A program made the translations under genes and the position numbers. The notes beneath the pieces were generated by a model. That model worked only from the letters and a program-made list of their open reading frames with translations, did no database searches and was not told where the DNA came from. Positions 25,994-35,075 of a stretch of 64,000 nucleotides of DNA are shown here, piece by piece. Every line of letters starts with the position of its first letter. Position 1 is the stretch's first letter. The DNA is from Arthrobacter sp. FW306-07-I (lineage in GTDB: Bacteria > Actinomycetota > Actinomycetes > Actinomycetales > Micrococcaceae). The stretch covers positions 1 through 64,000 of the forward strand of contig NZ_CP084550.1 of NCBI RefSeq assembly GCF_021800405.1, read 5' to 3'.

Positions 25994-27387
25994 GCGTGCT
26001 TCACCGCCTCGGTTGGGGTATCAATGCCTATGGATTCCGCCCCCGCTGACGGCGGCAGGGGAGTGGTGTCCACCGGGCCCCGTGCCGTATGCGAGATCAT
26101 CAGGAGCAGTCCCACGATGATCCAGTTGGCCAGCAGCGATGAGCCACCGGCGGCCAGGAACGGAGTGGTCAGGCCGGTCAGCGGGATGAGCCTGGTGACG
26201 CCGCCGATCACCACGAAGCACTGGAGCGCCACGGCGAAGGACAGGCCGCAGGCCAGCAGTTTTCCGAAGGCATCGCGTGTGCCAAGGGCGGCGCGGAACC
26301 CGCGGGTGAACAGGAGCAGGTACATCAGGACTACGGCGAAGAGGCCGATCAGGCCAAGTTCCTCGCCCAGGGAGGCGATGATCATGTCGCTGTTGGCAAA
26401 GGGAACCAGGTCCGGACGGCCCTGCCCCAGGCCCGTTCCCACCAGGCCGCCATTGGCCATGCCGAACATCCCCTCGACGATCTGGAAGCTGCCGCCATAC
26501 TGGCGGCCGTAGACCTCGTCGGTGAAGGCATTCAGCCAGCCGTCGATGCGCAGGCCCACGTGCGAGAAGACCTGTGAAGCGATGAAGCCGCCGCCCAGGA
26601 GGAGGGCCAGGCCGATGACAACCCAGCTGATCCGGCTGGTAGCCACATAGATCATGACGATGAAGAGGCCGAAGAACAGGACGGAGGACCCGAGGTCGCT
26701 CTGGAAGACCAGCACGCCGATGCTCACCAGCCATGCGGCCACCATGGGCCCGAGGTCCTTGAAGCGCGGGAACTGCAGCGGCCCGATCTTCCGGCCCGCC
26801 AGCAGGATCAGGTCACGGTTGGAGGACAAATACCCTGCGAAGAAAATGGCGAGGGTGATCTTGGCGATTTCACCGGGCTGGAACGTCATGGGGCCCAAAC
26901 GGATCCACACCCGTGCACCAAGGATCTCCCCGGCACTGATCCCGGGGATCAGGGGAAGGACCAGGAGGACCGCACTGGCTGCAAGCGAGATGAACGTGAA
27001 CCTGCGGAGTACACGATGGTCTTTCAGGAACCAGATGACGGCGATGGCCACCGCCATGGCAATCAGCGTCCACCGGAGCTGGTTGTTTCCCGTGTCCCCG
27101 CCTGGCGGATCCAGCCGGTGGATCATAGCCAGCCCCAGGCCGTTCAGTGCAACCACCAGGGGAAGTATTACCGGATCAGCATATTTTGCGCGGAACCGCA
27201 GGACACCGTGGAACACCAGGGCGGCGACTGCCAGCAGACTGGACTGGAACCAGAAGTCGGAGTCGAAGGCCTTCTCCTGGTCCACGCCCACCAGCATGTT
27301 GGCCCCAATTCCTACGGCAAGGGCCAGCAGCAGCAACGCGAGTTCGACGTTGCGGCGAGGCTTGGGCATGCTGCTTACCTGGCTCAT
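25990..27387 (-). CDS. rodA: SEDS-family peptidoglycan glycosyltransferase RodA/FtsW
   Basis: A polytopic membrane protein of 465 residues with about ten to twelve helices and SEDS signatures (WIRLGPMTFQPGEIAKI, NSDMIIASLGEELGLIG, TGLTTPFLAAGGSS). SEDS proteins polymerise glycan strands and work with class B transpeptidases, here pbpA. ATG at 27387 overlaps the pstP stop; the frame is open further upstream inside pstP but that part is not RodA-like. RodA is preferred over FtsW because this cluster position is rodA in mycobacteria. Confidence 0.93.
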   Translation of the reverse strand: MSQVSSMPKPRRNVELALLLLALAVGIGANMLVGVDQEKAFDSDFWFQSSLLAVAALVFHGVLRFRAKYADPVILPLVVALNGLGLAMIHRLDPPGGDTGNNQLRWTLIAMAVAIAVIWFLKDHRVLRRFTFISLAASAVLLVLPLIPGISAGEILGARVWIRLGPMTFQPGEIAKITLAIFFAGYLSSNRDLILLAGRKIGPLQFPRFKDLGPMVAAWLVSIGVLVFQSDLGSSVLFFGLFIVMIYVATSRISWVVIGLALLLGGGFIASQVFSHVGLRIDGWLNAFTDEVYGRQYGGSFQIVEGMFGMANGGLVGTGLGQGRPDLVPFANSDMIIASLGEELGLIGLFAVVLMYLLLFTRGFRAALGTRDAFGKLLACGLSFAVALQCFVVIGGVTRLIPLTGLTTPFLAAGGSSLLANWIIVGLLLMISHTARGPVDTTPLPPSAGAESIGIDTPTEAVKHA

Positions 27388-29099
27388 TTGGCCGCCTCGC
27401 AAGTAATGGTGGGAGTAGGTGATGGGGAAGCTGCCGACGGTGCCGGGGCAGGGGCGGAGGCGCCCGGTGCCGGCGGCGGAGCCGCTGCACTCGCGGGTGG
27501 GGCGCTGGAAGGCGGTGCGGGGCTGCCGGACGGGGCAGGGGCAGTGGCGGAGCCCGAAGGCTTGGGGCACGCCTCCTCCGGAGAAGTGGTCCCCGTGAGC
27601 TCCAGGTTCTTGACGATCCGCTGCGCGTCGTAGAGGTCGTTGGCCGGAACCGTCTGCCGCACGCGCTGCTGCGAGAACGGCGGGAGGGAGTCCATCCGGA
27701 TATCGGTCACGGCTTCAAGGGATGACAACTGGATGGGACCCAGCCTCTGGGAGACACCGTTGTAGATCGCCACCCGGGAATCGAACTCACCCACGTAGTA
27801 GCGGGTCTGGGTCCAGGCGTAGCCCAGCCAAAGCCCAACGGCCACAACAACCAGCACTGCAGCTGCAACGGACCATGCCAACCAGCGGCGTGGCCGAAGC
27901 GGCACCAGGTTTTCCCCGGGATCGGCGGCGGGTTCTGCCTTGTGGGTAAGGAGCGTGGCAGCCCGCCGGGCAACGGTTCGTCCGGCAACAGTGGGGATGG
28001 ATCCCGATTCCGCTGCGGCGGCGGCCGCACCCACCAGCTCGTGCGGGCGCGAGGCAAGCTCTTCGCGCAGCACTTCGGCAGACAGGTGTTCACCGAGATG
28101 CGGGTCGGTGCTGCCGGGTTCCGTGGCGTCGGCATTCGTATTGTCGGAGGCCTCGTCATCGGCGGCGCCATCCTTGGCACCGCCTTCGGCGGGTTCCTTG
28201 CCCTCGGCGGGACCCGCAGGGCCGGTGGCTGCAGCTTCGGCGGCGGGTGCGCCAGCCGCCAAAGCCGCGGCCGGCTTGCTGCCTTGCACCGGCGGGACGA
28301 TGTCGACGGCGGCGGTGCTGACGTCGTCGGGCGTTTCCTCCACGATGTCCACCATGACCACGGTGACGTTGTCCGGGGAGCCGGCCTCAAGGGTCAGTTC
28401 AACCAGGGTTTCGGCGCACTCGTGCAGGTTGTGGGTTTCCCGGACCGTCCGCTCGACGGCGTGCGCGGCCACATAGTTCAGCCCGTCGGAGCACAGCAGC
28501 CATCGGTCGCCGGGCTTGGCGTCCAGGGTGTCCAGGTCCAGTTCCGGACTGGCATCCACATCGCCCAGGACGCGCATCAGGACATTCTTGTGTGGGTGTG
28601 TTTCGGCTTCCTCCGGGCGGAGCCGGCCTTCATCGATGAGGCGCTGGACAAAGGTGTGGTCCACACTGATCTGCTTGAACTCACCATCCCGCAGCCTGTA
28701 CGCGCGGGAATCGCCGATATGCGCGAAATGGAGTTTGTTGTCAGCGAGCAGGAGCGCGGTGACCGTGGTGCCCATGCCCGCGAGCTTGGGGTTGATGTGC
28801 ACGAGCTCGGAGAGCAGCGAATTCGCAGTCTGGATCTCATCGGCAAGGACGGTGCCGGCGTCGTCCCCATATTCCGGACTATCCAAGTGGATCATGTCCA
28901 GGACGGTCGCCGCCGAGGCGACGTCACCGCCGGCGTGCCCACCCATGCCGTCCGCGACGACGGCAAGGTGGCGGCCGGCGTAAGCGGAATCGTCGTTCTT
29001 GGACCGGATCCGGCCCACGTCGGACCGCGCCGCGAAGCGCATGATGAGGGGCCGCTGCGCCGGGCTGGAGCCGGTTGCGGGGTTTTCAGGCACGGCCAC
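27384..29099 (-). CDS. pstP: PP2C-family Ser/Thr phosphatase PstP
   Basis: PstP dephosphorylates PknA/PknB and their targets. The 571-residue protein has the PP2C domain at about 20-255 with metal-binding aspartates in KNDDSAY and VADGMGGHAGG, and the motifs GDSRAYRLR and CSDGLN. A long Ala/Pro/Glu linker follows, then one membrane helix (WSVAAAVLVVVAVGLWLGY, about 412-432), a small extracellular domain, and a Pro/Ala/Ser-rich tail of about 50 residues. The GTG start at 29099 is 2 bp from the fhaB stop. An internal ATG (residue 20) is an alternative start. Confidence 0.94.
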   Translation of the reverse strand: MAVPENPATGSSPAQRPLIMRFAARSDVGRIRSKNDDSAYAGRHLAVVADGMGGHAGGDVASAATVLDMIHLDSPEYGDDAGTVLADEIQTANSLLSELVHINPKLAGMGTTVTALLLADNKLHFAHIGDSRAYRLRDGEFKQISVDHTFVQRLIDEGRLRPEEAETHPHKNVLMRVLGDVDASPELDLDTLDAKPGDRWLLCSDGLNYVAAHAVERTVRETHNLHECAETLVELTLEAGSPDNVTVVMVDIVEETPDDVSTAAVDIVPPVQGSKPAAALAAGAPAAEAAATGPAGPAEGKEPAEGGAKDGAADDEASDNTNADATEPGSTDPHLGEHLSAEVLREELASRPHELVGAAAAAAESGSIPTVAGRTVARRAATLLTHKAEPAADPGENLVPLRPRRWLAWSVAAAVLVVVAVGLWLGYAWTQTRYYVGEFDSRVAIYNGVSQRLGPIQLSSLEAVTDIRMDSLPPFSQQRVRQTVPANDLYDAQRIVKNLELTGTTSPEEACPKPSGSATAPAPSGSPAPPSSAPPASAAAPPPAPGASAPAPAPSAASPSPTPTITCEAAK

Positions 29100-29101
29100 G
29101 G

Positions 29102-29584
29102 TTACGGCCTCAATTCAATGACCGTCTTGCCGATTCTCACGGGTACCCCTGGCTCAACCGGCAGGGCACGGGTAAGTTGCTGGTCTCCCAGGTAGGTGCC
29201 GTTGGTGGAGCCCAGATCCTCGATGAACCAGCGGCTGCCCTGCGGAAAGAGCCGGGCGTGGCGGCCGGAGGCGTAGTCGTCCTCCAAAACGAGGGTGGCT
29301 TCCTGTGCGCGTCCCAGCAGGATGGGGCTGGCGGCCAGCGGCAGGGTGCGGCCCTTGAGTGGGCCTTCGACGACCACCAGCTGACGCGCCTGCTGCTTCA
29401 CAGGCTGGGGCTGTGCCTCGGCGAGTTCCGGATTCCGCCGGACCTGCCGGGCGGTGGGCGCGCCGGCCGCGGCCTTGCGTCCCACCATGAGGTCGCGCCG
29501 CATGGCGGAGACGATGCTGAAAATGAGTACCCAGAGGAGCAGCAGGAACCCGAACCGCAGCGCGGTGATGGTCAGGTCGCTCAT
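29102..29584 (-). CDS. fhaB: FHA domain protein FhaB/FipA
   Basis: A 160-residue protein with an N-terminal membrane helix (about 8-28, RFGFLLLLWVLIFSIVSAM) and a C-terminal FHA domain (about 75-155) containing LGRAQEA, SGRHARL and STNGTYLG. FHA domains bind phosphothreonine; in mycobacteria FhaB is a PknA target involved in division. It overlaps fhaA by 4 bp. Confidence 0.95.
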   Translation of the reverse strand: MSDLTITALRFGFLLLLWVLIFSIVSAMRRDLMVGRKAAAGAPTARQVRRNPELAEAQPQPVKQQARQLVVVEGPLKGRTLPLAASPILLGRAQEATLVLEDDYASGRHARLFPQGSRWFIEDLGSTNGTYLGDQQLTRALPVEPGVPVRIGKTVIELRP

Positions 29585-30321
29585 GCGTGGCCACCCGGGT
29601 TGGCAGGAAGCAGGCGGAAAATGATCTTTGTCCGTCCCATCGTGATGGTGGAGCCGTCTGTGAGTTCGGTGCTTCCGGAGACCTTTTGGCCGTTCACATA
29701 GCTGCCGTTGGTGGATCCGAGGTCCACGGCACTGGTAACGCCGTTGGCCGTGCGGATTTCCAGGTGGCGCCGGGAAACTCCCGTATCTTCAATGTGGATG
29801 TCCGCTTCGGATGACCGTCCCAGGACGATGGACGGGGCGTTAAGCGAATAGCGCTGGCCGTCGATGTCCAGGACCGGCTGGAGCCTGACGGGCTGCCGGC
29901 TTGGTGCGGCGGGAACGTTGGGCCTTGGCTGGGCGGCGCCCGCGCCTTGGGATTTTTCAGTGGTTGAAGCAATTTCGAAGGCACCGGCACGGAGCTCGCT
30001 GTCCCGGCGGAAGGAGATCCGCACGGGCCCCTGGAGTATGTAGCCCTGGCCGCGGACATGGTTGATCACCACATCGCAGAGTTCTTCGGCCAGCGGGGTG
30101 CCCCATTCCTGTGCCCGCGCGAAGTCGTCGTCGCTGAGCTGCACGTCGAACACGTTGGGCACCAGCGTGCGTCCGGCCGCCACTGTAAGGGCTTTGTGGT
30201 CCACTTCGCGGCGGAGCCTGCTGGCGATTTCCACCGGTTCCACCTGCGCCTTGGAACCGGTGGAGAAGACGCCGCGGACGGCCTTTTCGATGCCACGTTC
30301 CACCTTGTCCAGCAGACCCAT
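29581..30321 (-). CDS. fhaA: FHA domain protein FhaA (DUF3662 plus FHA)
   Basis: A 246-residue protein beginning MGLLDKVERGIEKAVRGVFS. It has an N-terminal DUF3662 domain (to about 130), a Pro/Gln linker, and a C-terminal FHA domain with LGRSSEADI, SRRHLEI and STNGSYVNG. FhaA binds phosphorylated partners such as MviN in mycobacteria and ties kinase signalling to lipid II export. ATG at 30321 is preceded by a strong AAGGAGAAG. It is the first gene of the seven-gene operon fhaA-fhaB-pstP-rodA-pbpA-pknA-pknB. Confidence 0.95.
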   Translation of the reverse strand: MGLLDKVERGIEKAVRGVFSTGSKAQVEPVEIASRLRREVDHKALTVAAGRTLVPNVFDVQLSDDDFARAQEWGTPLAEELCDVVINHVRGQGYILQGPVRISFRRDSELRAGAFEIASTTEKSQGAGAAQPRPNVPAAPSRQPVRLQPVLDIDGQRYSLNAPSIVLGRSSEADIHIEDTGVSRRHLEIRTANGVTSAVDLGSTNGSYVNGQKVSGSTELTDGSTITMGRTKIIFRLLPANPGGHA

Positions 30322-30716
30322 GGTTCTTCTCCTTTCCCCCCGGCTCCGGGGCATTAGTTGCTGCTGACCAGCACCTGCAGGGCAGTCCGCTGCCGTACGG
30401 TTCGCCCGCCGGCAGTGCCCACTCCTACATCCGATACTACTTGCCACCCCTGTGAATGACCTTAATCCGCAACGGCCGGGCGCCCGCGAAAGTTCGGTTT
30501 CCGGGCCGCAGCAACCCGCCGTCGTGCTGTCTTCCTGCGGCTTCCGGCACCGGCATGCGGCCCGATTCGCAGCGGTTTTGCGCCGTGCGCGTGCGGGAGG
30601 TGAGGGGCGGGTGGAGGCCAATTGGTAATTTCCGGCAAGTGTCCGTTATGCTTGATCTCGCTGCTTTTACGAGACGCGGAAACGGGAAACCGGTCCGGTT
30701 GAGTGGAAGAAGTTGC
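30322..30716. other. Upstream region of the fhaA operon and tRNA-Leu
   Basis: A 395-bp divergent gap. On the minus strand TAGTAT (30434-30439) could be the -10 of the fhaA operon, with no strong -35. On the plus strand TTGGTA (30622-30627) and TATGCT (30647-30652) may be the tRNA-Leu promoter, with a long 19-bp spacer. I see no gene in between. Confidence 0.4.
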
Positions 30717-30799
30717 GCGCGAGTGGCGGAACGGCAGACGCGCTGGCTTCAGGTGCCAGTGTCCGAAAGGGCGTGGGGGTTCAAATCCCCCCTCGCGCA
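30717..30799 (+). tRNA. tRNA-Leu (CAG)
   Basis: An 83-base tRNA with a long variable arm, as expected for leucine. The acceptor stem is GCGCGAG/CTCGCGC, discriminator A at 30799. The anticodon stem CTGGC/GCCAG has loop TTCAGGT, anticodon CAG at 30750-30752. The T arm is GGGGGTTCAAATCCCCC. CCA is not encoded. Confidence 0.97.
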
Positions 30800-30808
30800 C
30801 GCAATTGG

Positions 30809-30840
30809 AAGAGCCCCGGTCTTTGGACCGGGGCTCTTTT
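30809..30840 (+). terminator. Rho-independent terminator after tRNA-Leu
   Basis: AAGAGCCCCGGTC and GACCGGGGCTCTT form a 13-bp perfect stem with loop TTTG, running into TTTT. Confidence 0.92.
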
Positions 30841-30973
30841 GCGTTCCTGCCGTGAAACCCAAGTTCCGGGGATTGCACCAACGTCCGGATTTCACACCCC
30901 CGCGTTCGCTGGTGATACGTCCGGTGGCGGGTGCTTGGGCACCTGGCCGCAATGGACGACGGCGGGGCGGGGC

Positions 30974-31678
30974 CTAGGTGGACGGGCGCGCCGAAGCCTT
31001 GAACCGGCGTCGTGAATTTGCCAGGTGGGTTCGCATGGCGGCCGCAGCGGCAGCCTCGTCACCATCGGCAATGGCATCCCGGATGGACCTGTGCTCCAAC
31101 ACGACTTGGTCGAAATGGTCGCGGGCGTAATGCTCGGCGTCCGTCATCAAGCGGGTGCGCGGCATAGCGATCATGGTCTGCCCGAGGGCCGACAGGCAAT
31201 CGGAGAAATAGGGGTTGCCGGAGGCTGCGGCAACCGCACGGTGGAATTCGAAGTCAGCCTTCATGGCATGCGCCGGGTGCCCGGAACTTTCCGTAAAGGT
31301 GTCCAGGGCAGTGCTCACGGCCCTTAAATGCCGCTCGGTGCGGTTCCGGGCTGCCAGTGCTGCGGCTTCGGTCTCCACTCCCATGCGGAAGGCCAGCAGG
31401 TGCAGCCTGTCCTCCGTGCTGGCCACCGGACGGATCCCCACACCCTCCGAGGGCCTGTCCGCCGGGGGAGTGAGGGCGAAACTGCCGCGTCCGCGCTCGG
31501 TTTCGACCAGTCCTTCGGCCTGCAGCCGGGTAAGGGCGGCGCGGACCACTGTCCGGCTGACACCGAACTCGCTGATCAGCGTGTTCTCGCTGGGCAGCTT
31601 TTCCCCCGGCTGGATGACGCCGTCGACGATGCGGTTGCGAAGGTCGGCGGCTAGGTCCGCGGTGAGGTTCCGGGTCAT
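30974..31678 (-). CDS. GntR-family (FadR/FCD subfamily) regulator
   Basis: A 234-residue regulator with an N-terminal winged helix (LRNRIVDGVIQPGEKLPSEN, then FGVSRTVVRAALTRLQAEGL) and a C-terminal all-helical FCD effector domain (about 85-230) of the kind that binds organic acids, with conserved Asp and His in ADFEFHRAVAAASGN. It lies 23 bp downstream of the dehydratase gene and is probably co-transcribed. It likely binds the palindrome at 32889-32903, which fits the FadR-type pattern TNGT-N3-ACNA. The probable effector is a sugar acid of the pathway. Confidence 0.9.
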   Translation of the reverse strand: MTRNLTADLAADLRNRIVDGVIQPGEKLPSENTLISEFGVSRTVVRAALTRLQAEGLVETERGRGSFALTPPADRPSEGVGIRPVASTEDRLHLLAFRMGVETEAAALAARNRTERHLRAVSTALDTFTESSGHPAHAMKADFEFHRAVAAASGNPYFSDCLSALGQTMIAMPRTRLMTDAEHYARDHFDQVVLEHRSIRDAIADGDEAAAAAAMRTHLANSRRRFKASARPST

Positions 31679-31701
31679 GGCTAAAGATTACGGCTTCGGG
31701 G

Positions 31702-32829
31702 TTATGCGCCGAACTCGACGCTCTCGGTGGTCCAGGCTCGGGCCTGGTCACTCAGGGTGATGCCAAGGCCGGGGCGGTCCGGAACCATCATCCGGCCGCC
31801 CTTGGTTTCCAGGCGCTCGTTGAAGAGCGGGTCCAGCCAGTCGAAGTGCTCCACCCACGGTTCGCTCGGGTAGGCAGCGGCCAGATGGAGGTGGATTTCC
31901 ATGGCAAAGTGCGGGGCCAGGCCCAGTCCGCGTTCGTCGGCCAGGGCGGCGAGGCGGAGGAACTGGGTGATGCCGCCGACGCGCGGGGCATCGGGCTGGA
32001 TGATGTCGCAGCCGCTGGCGGCCATGAGTCCCTTATGTTCAGCCACGGAGGCGAGCATCTCGCCGGTGGCGATGGGGGTGTCCAGGACCTGTGCCAGGTG
32101 GGCATGGCCTTCGAAGTCGTAGGCGTCCAGGGGTTCCTCGATCCACACCAGGTCGAATTCCTCGAGGCGTCGGCCCATGCGCAGGGCGGTGGCGCGGTCC
32201 CATTGCTGGTTGGCGTCCACCATGAGCGGGACGTCGGGGCCGATGTGGTCGCGGATCCCGGAGACGCGGCGCAGGTCTTCTTTGCCGTCCGGCAGGCCAA
32301 CCTTGATCTTGATGCCGCCGATACCCTCCTCGATGGATTGGGTGGCGCGTGCCTTAACTTCGTCAAGGCTGGCGTTCAGGAAGCCCCCGGAGGTGTTGTA
32401 GGTCCGCACCGAGTCGCGGTAGGAGCCGAGGAACTTTGCCAGCGGCAGCCCGGCGCGTTTGGCCTTCAGGTCATACAAAGCGATGTCGACGGCGGCGAGG
32501 GCCTGGGTGGCGACGCCGGAGCGCCCCACGGAAGCCCCGGCCCACAGGAGTTTGGTGTAGATCCGGGCGATGTCGTTGGGGTCCTCGCCGAGGAGGCCTT
32601 CGGCGACTTCCTTGGCATGCGCATATTGGGCGGGACCGCCGGCACGCTTGGAATAGCTGAAGCCGATGCCGGAGTGCCCCAGTTCGGTGCTGATCTCCGC
32701 GAACAGGAAGACGACCTCGCTCATGGGCTTTTGCCGGCCGGTGAAAACCTTGGCGTCGCTGATGGGGACAGCGAGGGGTAGGCAGGCGGTGGATAGCCTG
32801 ACGTGCCGGATCATGTCGACGGGACTCAT
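31702..32829 (-). CDS. L-talarate/galactarate dehydratase-like enolase
   Basis: A mandelate-racemase subgroup member of the enolase superfamily, 375 residues. Catalytic positions are visible: KxK at Lys174/Lys176 (GGIKIKVG), metal ligands Asp205 (VDANQQW), Glu231 (IEEPLDAYD) and Glu257 (ATGEML), and the general base His307 in [10 protein letters not shown]. The runs around IEEPLDAYD and [10 protein letters not shown] match my memory of Salmonella talarate/galactarate dehydratase. Such enzymes dehydrate aldaric acids. The start is ATG after CAGGAGAATCA. It forms an operon with the GntR gene. The exact substrate is inferred from motif similarity. Confidence 0.82.
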   Translation of the reverse strand: MSPVDMIRHVRLSTACLPLAVPISDAKVFTGRQKPMSEVVFLFAEISTELGHSGIGFSYSKRAGGPAQYAHAKEVAEGLLGEDPNDIARIYTKLLWAGASVGRSGVATQALAAVDIALYDLKAKRAGLPLAKFLGSYRDSVRTYNTSGGFLNASLDEVKARATQSIEEGIGGIKIKVGLPDGKEDLRRVSGIRDHIGPDVPLMVDANQQWDRATALRMGRRLEEFDLVWIEEPLDAYDFEGHAHLAQVLDTPIATGEMLASVAEHKGLMAASGCDIIQPDAPRVGGITQFLRLAALADERGLGLAPHFAMEIHLHLAAAYPSEPWVEHFDWLDPLFNERLETKGGRMMVPDRPGLGITLSDQARAWTTESVEFGA

Positions 32830-32888
32830 TGATTCTCCTGGAAGACGGGCGGGCTCCTTCGCCCACTTCCCTAGGATATAAGTATCAA

Positions 32889-32903
32889 ACTTGTATTACA
32901 AGT
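32889..32903. promoter_or_regulatory. GntR/FadR-type operator before the dehydratase gene
   Basis: ACTTGTATTACAAGT is a perfect 15-bp palindrome and contains TTGT-ATT-ACAA, matching TNGT-N3-ACNA of FadR-subfamily regulators. It overlaps a possible minus-strand -35 (TTGTAA), with TATCCT as -10 about 17 bp on, so binding would repress the dehydratase-gntR operon. Confidence 0.75.
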
Positions 32904-32978
32904 AGCTCCGTGCGAATCCAATTTACGTGTCTCTTGGCGATTCCCGTCCTATTTTGCCCTCGTGGGATGATAGAGGGG

Positions 32979-34214
32979 ATGACTTCCCCCAATCCTTCCC
33001 CTGAAACTCCTGTCCGCGCCTCCAAGGCAGCCGCCGGCACTGCCCGGCCGCAGGTCCGCCCCACTGCCGAGGGCTGGGAGCAGGCGCGTACTGTCGAAGG
33101 CCGGCCGCTGCTCCAATTCGCGTCCCCCCGCGTGAAGCAGCCGCCGGCACACCTGGCGGACCTGAGCCTGGCCGAGCGCGGTGAGAAGCTGAAGGAGCTT
33201 GGCTTGCCGGCTTTCCGGGCGAAACAGCTCTCCACGCACTACTTCCAACACTGGACGGTGGACCCGGAGCGGATGAGCGACCTGCCCAAGGCGGGCCGGG
33301 AGGAGCTTGTCTCCCAGATGTTCCCACCGCTGCTCACCGAGGTCCGCCGGCAACGCACCGACAAGGGGGACACCATCAAGTTCCTCTGGCGGCTGTTCGA
33401 CGGTGCCCTGGTGGAGTCCGTCCTGATGCGCTACCCCGGCCGCATCACCCTCTGCGTCTCCTCGCAGGCAGGCTGCGGCATGAACTGCCCCTTCTGCGCC
33501 ACCGGCCAGGCCGGATTGACCCGCAACATGTCCACGGCGGAGATTGTTGACCAGGTGGTTGCTGCCAACCGGGCCATCGCGGCCGGTGAGCTGGGTCCGA
33601 AGGAGCACGACGACGAGCGGGTCACCAACATCGTGTTTATGGGCATGGGGGAGCCCCTGGCCAACTACAAGCGGGTCATGGCCGCCCTGCACCGCTTCGT
33701 GGATCCCGCGCCGGAGGGCCTGGGGATGTCCGCCCGGAACATCACCGTTTCCACTGTCGGCCTGGTTCCGGCTATTCGGAAGCTGGCGGAAGAGGACCTT
33801 CCCGTCACGTTCGCGCTGTCATTGCACGCCCCCGACGACGAGCTCCGTGATGAACTGATTCCGGTCAACAACCGCTGGAAGGTGGACGAGGCGCTCGATG
33901 CCGCCTACGACTACTACCGCAAGACGGGCCGCCGCGTCAGCATCGAGTACGCGCTGATCAAGGACATGAATGACCATCCGTGGCGTGCGGACCTGCTGGG
34001 CAAGAAGCTCAACCAGCGCGGACGCGGCTGGGTGCACGTCAACCCGATTCCGCTCAATCCAACTCCAGGCTCCATCTGGACCGCCTCGGACAAGTCGGTG
34101 GAGCAGGAATTCATCGAGCGGCTCCGCGCCACGGGCGTGCCCTGCACCCTCCGGGACACCCGCGGCAAGGAAATCGACGGCGCCTGCGGCCAGCTGGCCG
34201 CCGCCGAGGACTAG
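32979..34214 (+). CDS. rlmN: 23S rRNA (adenine-2503-C2)-methyltransferase RlmN
   Basis: RlmN is a radical-SAM enzyme that methylates A2503 of 23S rRNA and A37 of some tRNAs. The 411-residue protein has the cluster motif CxxxCxxC at Cys166, Cys170 and Cys173 ([14 protein letters not shown]), the GMGEPL motif, and a C-terminal Cys in DGACGQL that forms the methyl-transfer intermediate. It has an N-terminal extension of about 50 residues, often seen in actinobacteria. Two in-frame ATGs (32967 and 32979) are possible starts; 32979 has GAGGGG directly before it. Confidence 0.95.
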   Translation: MTSPNPSPETPVRASKAAAGTARPQVRPTAEGWEQARTVEGRPLLQFASPRVKQPPAHLADLSLAERGEKLKELGLPAFRAKQLSTHYFQHWTVDPERMSDLPKAGREELVSQMFPPLLTEVRRQRTDKGDTIKFLWRLFDGALVESVLMRYPGRITLCVSSQAGCGMNCPFCATGQAGLTRNMSTAEIVDQVVAANRAIAAGELGPKEHDDERVTNIVFMGMGEPLANYKRVMAALHRFVDPAPEGLGMSARNITVSTVGLVPAIRKLAEEDLPVTFALSLHAPDDELRDELIPVNNRWKVDEALDAAYDYYRKTGRRVSIEYALIKDMNDHPWRADLLGKKLNQRGRGWVHVNPIPLNPTPGSIWTASDKSVEQEFIERLRATGVPCTLRDTRGKEIDGACGQLAAAED

Positions 34215-34217
34215 GCG

Positions 34218-34940
34218 CTAGCCCTTCCGCAGCGCTCCCAATCCGGCGATCAGGGCATCCAGCCCAAGCTGGAAGGCAGTGTCTGCCGGGCGGCCGCGTT
34301 CCTGGCCGCCCTGGCCGGCAGATGCATCCTGGCCGGCAGAGGAACTGCGCACTGCTGCAGTGAAATACGGAGTGGACTCAGCCATGCTGCCGGAGTCGAA
34401 GATGTCCTCCGGGGCGGTGACGTCGTACGCGGATCCGAAAATAAAGGACTCCAGCGCCACGATGGCCGGCACAATGCGCTCCTCTGGAAATCCGGCGTCG
34501 GAAAATCCCTTACTCACGGTCTCGTACATCGCCAGGGTCTGCGGTGCGTCGGTGACCGGCAGGACGGCGATGACGGGGATCAGCGGAGTGTGCTCGGCAA
34601 ATACGTCGCGGTAGCTCCGGGCCCAAGTGCGGACCGCGTCCTCCCAGCTGCGGCCGTCAAAACCGGAGACGTCCACGAGGGACATCAGGTGGTCCTCCAC
34701 CAGGAGCAGCACATCCTGCTTTGATGCCACGTGGTTGTAGAGGGCAGACGGTGCCACGTCGAGTTCCTTGGCCAGGGCTGCCATGGTCAACCCGTCGTAG
34801 CCCTTGCGGCTGACCAGCTCAAGCGCCGCCGCCGTGATTCCGGACTTGTCCAGCACTGCCGCGGACGGGCGACCGGCCCGCCTTCGCTGCGCGCCGCCGT
34901 TGTTGGTGGAGCGTGCCTGTGCGGCTGATACTGCCGGCAT
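34218..34940 (-). CDS. TetR-family regulator, predicted repressor of agmatine/putrescine genes
   Basis: A 240-residue TetR-type repressor with an N-terminal helix-turn-helix (ITAAALELVSRKGYDGLTMA, then ELDVAPSALYNHV) and a C-terminal ligand domain. ATG at 34940 has AGGGCAGGA upstream; the frame is open to 34994. It diverges from the amine-oxidase gene across a 135-bp gap containing a perfect inverted repeat that recurs before aguA. It therefore probably controls both loci and may autoregulate. The ligand, perhaps agmatine or putrescine, is inference. Confidence 0.85.
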   Translation of the reverse strand: MPAVSAAQARSTNNGGAQRRRAGRPSAAVLDKSGITAAALELVSRKGYDGLTMAALAKELDVAPSALYNHVASKQDVLLLVEDHLMSLVDVSGFDGRSWEDAVRTWARSYRDVFAEHTPLIPVIAVLPVTDAPQTLAMYETVSKGFSDAGFPEERIVPAIVALESFIFGSAYDVTAPEDIFDSGSMAESTPYFTAAVRSSSAGQDASAGQGGQERGRPADTAFQLGLDALIAGLGALRKG

Positions 34941-35018
34941 TCCTGCCCTTTCGTCGGTGTCCCCTGCATTATTCCATCCGATACTTCCGCTCAAAGCGGG
35001 CAGCAGCTATAGTTCTAA

Positions 35019-35039
35019 TAAATGAATGACATTCATTTA
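35019..35039. promoter_or_regulatory. TetR operator 1 (amine oxidase promoter)
   Basis: A perfect inverted repeat TAAATGAATG-A-CATTCATTTA. It follows a possible -10 (TATAGT 35008-35013 or TCTAAT 35014-35019) and would block initiation. The same arms recur at 50391-50415. Confidence 0.82.
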
Positions 35040-35075
35040 GTGGTCCCCGTCACCAGGGGCCGCAGAGAGGACATC

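Noticed and set aside
35022..35075. ATG 35022 as the start of the amine oxidase
   Set aside because: It lies inside the TetR operator and adds 18 non-homologous residues; the later ATG has a good ribosome binding site.
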